From NCBI GenBank assembly GCA_043826085.1, contig JBDRQW010000098.1:1-6641 (forward strand): a DNA stretch of 6,641 nt, read 5' to 3'. Of this stretch, positions 1-5,165 are shown in pieces. A model generated the notes under the pieces. It was not told the origin of the DNA and did not search any database. It saw nothing but the letters and a program-made list of their open reading frames with translations. The stretch is from CAXBYZ01 sp043826085 (GTDB taxonomy: Bacteria > Patescibacteriota > Microgenomatia > UBA1400 > CG1-02-47-37). How positions within the stretch are numbered: the first letter of the stretch is position 1; each line of letters begins with the position of its first letter. The translations under genes were made by a program, and so were the position numbers.

Positions 1-20
1 GGCGTGCTAGCCGCCTTTTT
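1..20 (+). terminator. Possible intrinsic terminator (3' part)
   Basis: The window opens with a GC-rich stretch containing GGCG...CGCC (1-4 with 12-15) followed directly by TTTTT (16-20). This is the layout of a Rho-independent terminator for a gene lying to the left. Only a 4-bp stem is visible and more of the left arm may lie outside the window, so the call is tentative. Confidence 0.35.
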
Positions 21-24
21 GCTG

Positions 25-33
25 TGCTAAAAT
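25..33 (+). promoter_or_regulatory. Extended -10 promoter of the DUF192 gene
   Basis: TGC followed by TAAAAT (28-33) forms an extended -10 element. No good -35 is seen 17 bases upstream. Transcription would start about 6-7 bases downstream, at or next to the ATG at 40, so the message would be leaderless or nearly so. Confidence 0.45.
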
Positions 34-39
34 TAGGTG

Positions 40-477
40 ATGAATAGATGGACAATGGGAGTATTAATTCTAGCTACGATTTTATTTGGCTTTTATTTAT
101 ATAAACAAACAAGAGTTAAGAGTGGTTGGGAACAAATCAGAGTTGGGGAAACGATGGTTAAGGTAATGGTTAGAGATACGATGGAGGGGAGAAGACAAGG
201 ATTGTCTGGGTTTGAGAAGCTTGAAGATAATGAGGGGATGTTATTTGTATTTCCGCTTTCTGCTAAGCATAGTTTTTGGATGAAAGAGATGAAATTTAAC
301 TTGGATTTTGTGTGGATTAAAGATGACAAGGTGGTTGAGATAACTGAGGGAGTTTTAGCTTCCGGCGGAAAAAAGACAATGGTGAAACCGAGTGTGTTGG
401 TGAATAAAGTTTTGGAGGTTAATAGTGGTTTTATAAAGAAGAATAAGATTAAGGTGGGGGATGAGGTTGATCTATAA
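40..477 (+). CDS. DUF192 family protein, membrane-anchored
   Basis: This encodes a 145-residue protein. An N-terminal hydrophobic segment (about residues 6-21) should be a signal anchor, placing the rest outside the cytoplasmic membrane. The remainder matches the DUF192 pattern: a valine-rich strand, an arginine-rich RRQGLSG segment, EGMLFVF, then FWMKEM and LDFVWI. That run is the typical core of this roughly 110-residue all-beta family, whose biochemical role is not established. An in-frame GTG at 37 precedes the ATG at 40. I prefer ATG because the predicted transcription start falls there and no Shine-Dalgarno is visible. The stop codon touches the palindrome controlling the next gene pair. 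The family call is confident; function is unknown. Confidence 0.85.
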   Translation: MNRWTMGVLILATILFGFYLYKQTRVKSGWEQIRVGETMVKVMVRDTMEGRRQGLSGFEKLEDNEGMLFVFPLSAKHSFWMKEMKFNLDFVWIKDDKVVEITEGVLASGGKKTMVKPSVLVNKVLEVNSGFIKKNKIKVGDEVDL

Positions 478-499
478 CTTGTACAAGTGTTGACAAGTG
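477..499 (+). promoter_or_regulatory. Candidate operator of the phd-relE-like pair
   Basis: ACTTGTACAAGT (477-488) is a perfect 12-bp palindrome. Its half-site recurs as ACAAGTG at 483-489 and again at 493-499, a 10-bp (one helical turn) repeat. The second copy overlaps the -35 hexamer TTGACA (490-495). This is where an autoregulating antitoxin or antitoxin-toxin complex would be expected to bind. That role is inferred from position and symmetry only. Confidence 0.45.
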
Positions 500-518
500 A
501 GATTATTTGGAGTAATGT
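490..518 (+). promoter_or_regulatory. Promoter of the phd-relE-like pair
   Basis: A consensus -35 TTGACA (490-495) is followed after 17 bases by a weak -10, TAATGT (513-518). The predicted start would be near 525, just before the in-frame ATG at 527. If this promoter is right, the GGAG at 509-512 would lie outside the transcript and translation might begin leaderless at 527. The two readings conflict and the sequence alone does not settle them. Confidence 0.4.
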
Positions 519-520
519 AA

Positions 521-838
521 ATGTATATGAATGGAGTACAGACGATTGATTCTTCAATATTTAGAAATAACCTATCTTCTTATTTGGAAAAGGTTTCCAC
601 TGGAGGAGTGATGGCAATTTCTCGTTTTGGTCAGAAAAAAGCAATATTAATGGATAGTTTGAGTTTTAAGATTCAGTCTACTTTGATGGGTTTATTAGAT
701 AAATTTCCTAATTTAACTGAGAGAGAAGAAGAAACTTTAAATATATTGATGAATAAAAAGTCAAGACAAAATTTGATTAATGCAATGAGAGATATTGAAA
801 CCGGAAGCGTTGTTTCTAGTAATGAGTTATTTACATAG
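521..838 (+). CDS. Phd/YefM-type antitoxin
   Basis: This is a 105-residue protein whose N-terminal part (about residues 5-50) fits the Phd/YefM DNA-binding fold: FRNNLSSYLEKV, then a GG turn, then the strand ISRFGQKKAIL. The second half is polar and helical, as expected for the toxin-wrapping part of such antitoxins. It should repress its own promoter and neutralise the toxin encoded immediately downstream. The start at 521 is supported by GGAG eight bases upstream. ATG 527 is the alternative if the transcript is leaderless. Antitoxin before toxin with essentially no gap is the standard arrangement. The class is fairly certain; the exact subfamily (Phd, YefM or RelB-like) is not. Confidence 0.75.
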   Translation: MYMNGVQTIDSSIFRNNLSSYLEKVSTGGVMAISRFGQKKAILMDSLSFKIQSTLMGLLDKFPNLTEREEETLNILMNKKSRQNLINAMRDIETGSVVSSNELFT

Positions 839-839
839 A

Positions 840-1130
840 ATGCATAAAATTACTTATTCAAGAAGTGGAGCTAAATTTATAAGGAAAAGTAAGAAAAATA
901 GTCGATTGCTTGATAAATTAAGAAAAATAAATAAGAATTTGGAGGTGGATTGGAAAAAGTTGGGAGCGAAAAAATTGAGCGGGGAGTTAAATTATATATA
1001 TAGTTATAGTTTTCGGGTGAGAAAGGTGGATTATCGAGTGGCTTTTTCGATTCAGGGGCAAGAAATTTATGTTTGGTTGGTTGAAACAAGGGAGAACTTT
1101 TATAAACAATTATTGAGAAAGTTTAAGTAG
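840..1130 (+). CDS. RelE/ParE-superfamily toxin
   Basis: This is a 96-residue basic protein with the RelE/ParE layout: a first strand HKITYSRSG, a Lys/Arg-rich helical hairpin (about residues 11-40), LSGEL, then the core strands SFRVRK, DYRVAFSI and IYVWLVETRENFY. R59, R61, R66, R84 and Y88 sit where RelE-like ribosome-dependent mRNA interferases carry catalytic or RNA-binding residues. ParE-like gyrase toxins share the fold, so the target is undecided. The chosen ATG lies one base past the antitoxin stop and gives the usual short N-terminus. ATG 822 would add six residues and overlap the antitoxin by 17 bases. No Shine-Dalgarno is seen, so translation probably couples to the antitoxin. The gene is intact. 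Confidence 0.75.
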   Translation: MHKITYSRSGAKFIRKSKKNSRLLDKLRKINKNLEVDWKKLGAKKLSGELNYIYSYSFRVRKVDYRVAFSIQGQEIYVWLVETRENFYKQLLRKFK

Positions 1131-1148
1131 ATTTGTTGATTTTTAAAT

Positions 1149-1205
1149 TTATTGCCAGGGGGCATGGTCGTAGATGGTGATTTTGGTACCGAGGTTGTCA
1201 AAGGT
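1149..1205 (-). pseudogene. Possible 3' remnant of a minus-strand gene
   Basis: Read on the minus strand, the gap holds about 18 codons ending in TAA that look like a real C-terminus: T-F-D-N-L-G-T-K-I-T-I-Y-D-H-A-P-W-Q. The codons favour C in the third position, like the conserved parts of the minus-strand hydrogenase gene, and the peptide has a plausible composition. The frame stays open to the right but runs under the acetyltransferase gene and its promoter, so no intact gene exists. I do not recognise the family. It may also be chance. Confidence 0.2.
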
Positions 1206-1224
1206 TAATAACCTATAGTATAAT
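1195..1224 (+). promoter_or_regulatory. Strong promoter of the acetyltransferase gene
   Basis: TTGTCA (1195-1200, five of six consensus bases) and a perfect TATAAT (1219-1224) are separated by 18 bases. The predicted start, about 1231, is only a base or two before ATG 1233, so the transcript should be leaderless. The spacer contains the palindrome AGGTTA-A-TAACCT (1202-1214), a possible repressor site. Confidence 0.65.
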
Positions 1225-1232
1225 AATGGAAT

Positions 1233-2243
1233 ATGAGCGTAGTAGAAATAGAATTCAGTAGAATGGTTAATTTTGAGGTCAAATTAGCTAAAGCGTATCA
1301 ATCCAAGGATCTATATTATAGTAGTTTGCGTTCTTTTAGAAATCCTTTAGTGAAAACAGTGGGTGTAGAAAAAGCAGGAGGTCTAGTGAGTAGATTGACT
1401 TTATGGGGAGTAGGTGATTTGGCTAGTTTAGGCCAAGTGAAACATTTTAATTTAACAACGGATGCAAATGGTATTACTAGTAATTTTGATAAAGTAATAA
1501 GTGGAAGCGAGGCCTTAGAAATATTTCCAAGCTGGGTAGGTAATATTGCATATTTAGGGGGGTTAGTTACTTTACCGGAGTTTAGAGAACAAGGGTTTGG
1601 AGAAGAGTTGGTGACTCAGGTGATATCTAGAGAAAAAAGAACGGTGGTGTTAACCACCCAAAATGCAACTGTATTAAATATTTTTAGGGATGTTGGGGGA
1701 AGTCTACTAGATGGGAGTAGGGATAATTTTCAATATTATTATTCATTTGGACAGTCGGGAGAGTTGTTAATTGATCGAAAGTTATGGGAACCGAACATGA
1801 AAATCAGGAAAAGTACGTCGGGAGTAAATATATCTAATGGAGGCGGAGTGATGTTTTTAAACAAAGATAGAAAAGGTGAAGAAATGCCGTTAATATTTTA
1901 TGGAACCGATACAAGGGGGAGAATGTTGTGGTGGGGGATGAGGGAGTATAAAAGTGGACGTTTACCTAAAGATGGTCATTTTTTTCCAAGTCAAGCAGTG
2001 ATTTTTTTAAATCCGACTTTGTCAAGACAAGAAGTTCAAATGTTAGTACCAGAAATTGCAGAGGGAATTGGCAGGAGTCGTTGGGTAGAAATTTTTCAAA
2101 TTAGAGATCTTGAAAAGAGAATACCTTTTCCAAATGATTTAAGTAATTTACCTACGTATCAAGGATATGATTTAGGGAAATTTGATTTTGAAAATAATGT
2201 TTATCCAATTAAAGATATAGAATCTTGGCCAATAATTTGTTGA
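1233..2243 (+). CDS. GNAT-type acetyltransferase domain protein
   Basis: This 336-residue protein has a GNAT acetyl-CoA-binding core in its first half. The strand YLGGLVTLPEF (about 107-117) leads into R118-E-Q-G-F-G-E-E-L, the RxxGxG/A pyrophosphate loop and following helix. A TTQNATVLNIFRDVGG segment (141-156) then fits the beta-turn-helix after motif A. The second half (about 180-336) is unrecognised. It has aromatic-rich strands (LIFYGT, MLWWGMREY) and could bind the acceptor substrate. No substrate can be named. The ATG at 1233 sits where the near-consensus promoter would start the transcript. A second in-frame ATG at 1263 is possible. The gene is monocistronic as far as can be seen. Confidence 0.65.
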   Translation: MSVVEIEFSRMVNFEVKLAKAYQSKDLYYSSLRSFRNPLVKTVGVEKAGGLVSRLTLWGVGDLASLGQVKHFNLTTDANGITSNFDKVISGSEALEIFPSWVGNIAYLGGLVTLPEFREQGFGEELVTQVISREKRTVVLTTQNATVLNIFRDVGGSLLDGSRDNFQYYYSFGQSGELLIDRKLWEPNMKIRKSTSGVNISNGGGVMFLNKDRKGEEMPLIFYGTDTRGRMLWWGMREYKSGRLPKDGHFFPSQAVIFLNPTLSRQEVQMLVPEIAEGIGRSRWVEIFQIRDLEKRIPFPNDLSNLPTYQGYDLGKFDFENNVYPIKDIESWPIIC

Positions 2244-2290
2244 TTATTTTCAGTTTACCTTAAAGAGAGGGGAAGTATAAGATAATATAG

Positions 2291-2338
2291 AAGTAATACT
2301 TGACAAATAAAGTATTACTTTGTATAGTAAGTGTTACT
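2291..2338 (+). promoter_or_regulatory. Triple palindromic operator before vapB
   Basis: Three 9-bp odd-centred palindromes, AGTAATACT (2292-2300), AGTATTACT (2311-2319) and the variant AGTGTTACT (2330-2338), have centres at 2296, 2315 and 2334, exactly 19 bp apart. The first two also form an 11-bp inverted repeat (2291-2301 with 2310-2320). They alternate with the -35 and -10 hexamers, and the last one abuts the ATG. This is a strong candidate binding array for the AbrB-type antitoxin or the VapBC complex. Confidence 0.7.
2300..2328 (+). promoter_or_regulatory. Promoter of the vapBC-hypC operon
   Basis: Consensus TTGACA (2300-2305), a 17-base spacer and TATAGT (2323-2328) make the best promoter in the window. 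Transcription should start near 2335, about four bases before ATG 2339, leaving no room for a Shine-Dalgarno. No other promoter is evident before the genes that follow, so it probably drives all six. Confidence 0.75.
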
Positions 2339-2587
2339 ATGTATGGAGTAACTAGTTTAACTCAAAAAGGCCAAGTGGTAATACCAAAACCAATCAGAGA
2401 TTTATTTGACTTAAAAGCCTTTGATAAGATAGTTTTTACGGTGGTTAAAGATAAAATTATGGTCGAGCCGGCTTTAACAGTTGATGAGGCCTATGGAATG
2501 ATGGCTTCAAATATTAAACCGGTGTCTAAAAAAGATATGAAAGCATATATTAGACAGAGAGTAATGGAGAAGCATGGTCGTTCTTGA
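2339..2587 (+). CDS. vapB: AbrB/VapB-type antitoxin
   Basis: This is an 82-residue protein. Residues 3-47 match the swapped-hairpin AbrB DNA-binding domain, with the hallmark LTQKGQVVIPKPIRDLF followed by the strands DKIVFTVVKDKIMVEPA. The C-terminal 35 residues (VDEAYGMMASNIKPVS onward) are a charged tail that should bind the toxin. It is expected to neutralise the PIN toxin and repress its own promoter through the 19-bp-phased palindromes. I start it at ATG 2339 because the AbrB fold begins there and the promoter lies inside the longer upstream reading frame (from 2300), which therefore cannot all be translated. Its end overlaps the toxin gene by 14 bases. Confidence 0.85.
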   Translation: MYGVTSLTQKGQVVIPKPIRDLFDLKAFDKIVFTVVKDKIMVEPALTVDEAYGMMASNIKPVSKKDMKAYIRQRVMEKHGRS

Positions 2588-2948
2588 TACTAGTGTTTTA
2601 GTGAGGTTTCTGACCCAAGATATTAAATCAAAAGCAGAAAAAGTAAAGCTGTTATTGGAAACGGAAAGAAGATTGTTTTTACCTGAGGTGGTATTGCCAG
2701 AGCTTGAGTATGTGTTAGGGGGACAGTATGGTCAATCTAAAGAAATTTTAGTTAAAAGCTTTAATTTTTTGGTGAATGCGAAAAATATTAAGACAGCTAA
2801 GTATGTTAAAAAAGCAATAAAAATTTATAAGGATAATAATATAGATATGGCTGATTGTTTAATAGCGGCTAAATCGATTGGTGGCAAGTTGGCGAGTTTT
2901 GATAGGAGTTTGTTAAAAGTAAAGGAAGTTAAAAAATACTGGGATTGA
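2574..2948 (+). CDS. vapC: PIN-domain ribonuclease toxin VapC
   Basis: This is a 124-residue PIN-domain protein of normal VapC length. The Mg2+-binding acidic set looks complete: D5 in VVLDTSVLVRFL, E43 in VVLPELEYVL, D94 (with D91) in IDMADCLIAA, and D110 in ASFDRSL. VapC enzymes are endoribonucleases that cut tRNA or rRNA when free of antitoxin; the target here is unknown. ATG 2574 follows GGAG at 2566-2569 and overlaps the antitoxin gene by 14 bases, which suggests translational coupling. The unusual point is downstream: hypC begins only four bases after the stop, tying the toxin-antitoxin pair to hydrogenase maturation genes. Confidence 0.9.
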   Translation: MVVLDTSVLVRFLTQDIKSKAEKVKLLLETERRLFLPEVVLPELEYVLGGQYGQSKEILVKSFNFLVNAKNIKTAKYVKKAIKIYKDNNIDMADCLIAAKSIGGKLASFDRSLLKVKEVKKYWD

Positions 2949-2952
2949 GTTT

Positions 2953-3171
2953 ATGTGTTTTGCGATACCGCTTAAAATAAAAGAGATAAAAAAGGGGAAA
3001 TTGTTGATGGAGGATGGGCGAGTGGTAAAAAATTTGACTGGGAAAGTTAACAAGGGAGATTATTTGGTTTGCCAACATGACATGGGAGTTGATAAACTAA
3101 CTAGAGCTGAAGCATTAAAGATGCGTTTGGCTATTAAAGGAGTAAGTGATGAAATTTCAAAACGGAATTAA
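2953..3171 (+). CDS. hypC: Hydrogenase maturation chaperone HypC
   Basis: This is a 72-residue HypC/HybG/HupF protein. It begins MCFAIPLKI; in the family, Cys2, exposed after methionine removal, binds the Fe(CN)2CO unit together with HypD and then docks on the hydrogenase large-subunit precursor. The rest (strands KIKEIKKGKLLMEDG and VNKGDYLVCQHDMGVDKL, then a helix RAEALKMRLAIK) gives the small OB-like barrel plus C-terminal helix. It is at the short end of the family. Its presumed client is the minus-strand large subunit in this window. HypA, B, D, E and F are not here and must be encoded elsewhere. The end overlaps the permease start by 23 bases. Confidence 0.92.
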   Translation: MCFAIPLKIKEIKKGKLLMEDGRVVKNLTGKVNKGDYLVCQHDMGVDKLTRAEALKMRLAIKGVSDEISKRN

Positions 3172-4063
3172 GTTAGCTTTGGTAACCGCGTTAATATCCG
3201 GAGTGTCTATATTTGTTAATGGGTTGGCGGTGAAGTCAGTGGGAGATCCACTGGTGTTGACGACTGTTAAAGGTCTTGGGGTGGGGTTATTTGTAGCTAT
3301 ATGGATAATGGGGAAAAAGATTAAGTGGTGGGAGATTAATAAGAGTGATTGGGGAAAGTTATTGGTAATTGCAGTAATTGGTGGATCAGTGCCGTTTTAT
3401 TTGTTCTTTAAGGGTTTGATGATAGCCGAGTCGGCTAAGGCGGCTTTGATTCATAAGACTTTGATATTTTGGGTAGCGGCTTGGGCGATACCAATGTTAA
3501 AGGAAAAGATTAGTTTAAAGCAATGGGGGGCTTTGAGTTTAATAGTATTAAGCAACTTGGTGATAGGTGGAGTAGGGAAGTGGTCGTGGGGGATGGGAGA
3601 GACAATGATTCTTCTTGCTACGATTTTATGGGCGGTGGAAAATGTGATGGCAAAAATTGTTTTGAAGAAAGTGAGAGTGGAAATAGTGGTGGGAGCCAGA
3701 ATGATTTTGGGTTCAGTTTTACTGTTATTTGCAACTATAGCCACGGGTAAAATAAACTTAATTTTTAAACTTTCTTTGATGCAGTGGGGTATGGTGTTAG
3801 TGACGGCGGGGTTGTTGTTTGGTTATGTGGTGAGCTGGTATAAAGCATTAAGCAAAGCTCCGGTGACTTTGGTGGCTACAGTCCTAAGTTTAGGATCTGT
3901 TATTTCTAGCATATTATCTAGTATATTTATTACTCGGAATTTAACATTTGGATTGTTGAGTCAGACTATTTTATTGATAGCAGGAACGTGGTTTTTTAGT
4001 ATGGAGGCAAGAAAAAATGCGCGGATTGTTAAGATGCGCCAGGTACGCATTTTCACCAAATAA
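3149..4063 (+). CDS. EamA/DMT-superfamily permease
   Basis: This is a 304-residue, very hydrophobic protein with about ten predicted membrane segments in two similar halves (roughly residues 8-141 and 149-284), the 5+5 inverted layout of EamA (DMT) transporters. Family-like features include the GLMIAESAKAALIHKTLIFWVAAWA stretch in the first half and ALSKAPVTLVATVLSLGSVISSIL in the second. The substrate cannot be told; DMT members export metabolites or amino acids. ATG 3149 has an excellent Shine-Dalgarno, AAAGGAG (3136-3142), six bases upstream, inside hypC; a GTG at 3146 is less likely. Its place between hypC and the DUF6390-like gene suggests a linked role, but convenience of transcription is equally possible. 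Confidence 0.85.
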   Translation: MKFQNGIKLALVTALISGVSIFVNGLAVKSVGDPLVLTTVKGLGVGLFVAIWIMGKKIKWWEINKSDWGKLLVIAVIGGSVPFYLFFKGLMIAESAKAALIHKTLIFWVAAWAIPMLKEKISLKQWGALSLIVLSNLVIGGVGKWSWGMGETMILLATILWAVENVMAKIVLKKVRVEIVVGARMILGSVLLLFATIATGKINLIFKLSLMQWGMVLVTAGLLFGYVVSWYKALSKAPVTLVATVLSLGSVISSILSSIFITRNLTFGLLSQTILLIAGTWFFSMEARKNARIVKMRQVRIFTK

Positions 4064-4751
4064 GCTGAAGTACTGTGGTCCTGGAGATAAAAATTTTCAG
4101 CTATTTTCCTATGTGAATGAAGGAGTGGAGGATCAAGGATTGGCGGAGTTGTTGGATGATTTTTCCGGTATGTTTCCATACTTAAAACTAATTGCCGATG
4201 AGAATAAAATTTCTGATCCGTTTGATGAAAAAGTGGTGGAGGCTTATTGGGTGGGGAATGAATTGTTGGAAGGAGTTAGGGTAAAAGATTTTTACAAACA
4301 TTTAGTTGATGAGAGAGATTTTAAAGAAAGGATTAAAAAGAAGGAGTGGAAATGGATTATTAATAAAGTGCCGATGGGAGCTAAAGTACATCACAGTTTT
4401 CATGTGTTTAATATTTGGAATAGAACCGGGCATGAAGCCAAGCCACATACCATACCGACCATGGATAATTGTCGAATTTCGTGGGGAAAGATAAAAGAGA
4501 AGGGAAAAGATAAGTTAAAAGTGGAGACTCAAGAATTAATATATGAAGATAATAGGTTGAGTTTGAAAGATGGAGTGATAAAAGAAGTTAGTTGGCGGAT
4601 TGGTGATAAAGAATTGATAAAGGGTTTAAAGAAAGGGGATTTGATTACTACTCATTGGGGCTGGATGTGTGAGAAAGTTAGAAAATTCGAGGTTACGAAC
4701 CTCGAATATTATACAAAGCATCATTTGAAGTTGGCTAATTTAACAATATGA
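4017..4751 (+). CDS. DUF6390-like protein, hydrogenase-associated
   Basis: This is a 244-residue soluble protein that I assign from memory to the DUF6390 type: an N-terminal RCARYAFSPNKLKYCG, then DPFDEKVVEAYWVGNELL (67-84), GAKVHHSFHVFNIW (121-134), MDNCRISWGK (149-158), HWGWMC (213-218) and YTKHHLKLAN (232-241). Many conserved-looking potential metal ligands are present: C7, C20, H125, H126, H129, H139, H144, C152, H213, C218, H235 and H236. The function is unknown. Its position between hypC and the maturation endopeptidase suggests a part in making or loading the [NiFe] site, which is inference. ATG 4017 has GGAGG nine bases upstream; it overlaps the permease by 47 bases and the next gene by an ATGA. 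Confidence 0.7.
   Translation: MRGLLRCARYAFSPNKLKYCGPGDKNFQLFSYVNEGVEDQGLAELLDDFSGMFPYLKLIADENKISDPFDEKVVEAYWVGNELLEGVRVKDFYKHLVDERDFKERIKKKEWKWIINKVPMGAKVHHSFHVFNIWNRTGHEAKPHTIPTMDNCRISWGKIKEKGKDKLKVETQELIYEDNRLSLKDGVIKEVSWRIGDKELIKGLKKGDLITTHWGWMCEKVRKFEVTNLEYYTKHHLKLANLTI
4685..4707. repeat. Perfect 10-bp stem-loop inside the DUF6390-like gene
   Basis: ATTCGAGGTT (4685-4694), a 3-base loop ACG, and AACCTCGAAT (4698-4707) form a perfect hairpin within codons for residues 223-231. It ends about 40 bases before the endopeptidase start. No T-run follows, so it is not a standard terminator. It shares a GTTnCGAAC core with the hairpin at 5116-5146. Confidence 0.7.
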
Positions 4752-5125
4752 AAGTGTCGGTGTTCGGGAATCCAGATATAAAAGAGGATAACTTAGTAGT
4801 GAAGATGGTACCTGAGTTGAAGAAGAAATTTCCTGAGGTAGAGTTTAGAGTAGAGGATCCGAGCGAGGGGTTAAAACCGCCGGAAAATGGCCTGTGGGTG
4901 ATTTTGGATGTGGCGGTGGGTATAGATAAAATCAGGGTGTTTGAAGATTTGGATAAGTTGACTACAGAGAGAAAGACTAGTTTGCATGATTATGATGTGG
5001 CGATGGAGTTAAAGTTATTAAAAAAGCTTGGGAGGATAGAGAAGTTAAAGATAGTGGCGGTGCCTGGAGACATGGACAGGGAAAAAGCGTTGAGAGAAAT
5101 TGTTAGGATTATAGAGAATATTTAA
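4748..5125 (+). CDS. [NiFe]-hydrogenase maturation endopeptidase (HybD/HycI type)
   Basis: This 125-residue protein resembles the HybD/HycI peptidases that remove the large-subunit C-terminal tail once nickel is loaded. The N-terminus KVSVFGNPDIKEDNLVV carries the GNP turn and acidic E13/D14 where the family has its first Ni-sensing Glu/Asp. D54 in WVILDVAVG and H80 in SLHDYDVAMEL fit the second Asp and the His. It is shorter than the usual 150-160 residues, mainly after the central strands, and the usual DDG sequence is replaced, so it is a divergent member. It is joined to the preceding gene by a 4-base ATGA overlap and faces the gene for its presumed substrate. The stop codon lies inside a large inverted repeat. 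Confidence 0.8.
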   Translation: MKVSVFGNPDIKEDNLVVKMVPELKKKFPEVEFRVEDPSEGLKPPENGLWVILDVAVGIDKIRVFEDLDKLTTERKTSLHDYDVAMELKLLKKLGRIEKLKIVAVPGDMDREKALREIVRIIENI

Positions 5126-5146
5126 AGTTCCGAACTTTAAATATTC
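5116..5146. terminator. Inverted repeat between convergent genes
   Basis: Two perfect 15-base arms (5116-5130 and 5132-5146) flank a single central C, giving a hairpin with the core AAAGTTCCGAACTTT. It overlaps the endopeptidase stop codon (5123-5125) and ends 19 bases before the hydrogenase stop. By symmetry it could end transcription from both sides, but neither side has a T-run, so it may instead block read-through or protect 3' ends. Confidence 0.55.
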
Positions 5147-5147
5147 C

Positions 5148-5160
5148 AGGTACGGAACCT
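5148..5160. repeat. Short palindrome next to the convergent hairpin
   Basis: AGGTACGGAACCT has 4-bp arms around ACGGA and directly follows the larger hairpin. It resembles AGGTTACGAACCT at 4690-4702 and the partial TTACGGAAC at the right edge of the window, suggesting a family of small palindromes. The stem is weak on its own. Confidence 0.35.
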
Positions 5161-5165
5161 AGAAT

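Noticed and set aside
93..557. 154-codon open frame on the minus strand
   Set aside because: It is antisense to the DUF192 gene and the following operator, has low-complexity Ser/Thr/Leu composition, and shows no recognisable motif.
2300..2338. Upstream extension of the AbrB antitoxin to a start at 2300
   Set aside because: The extension would translate through the -35 and -10 boxes, and the AbrB fold begins at ATG 2339.
3451..3750. Overlapping open frames on both strands inside the permease gene
   Set aside because: The permease reading frame has clear membrane segments throughout; the alternative frames have no domain and no plausible start signal.
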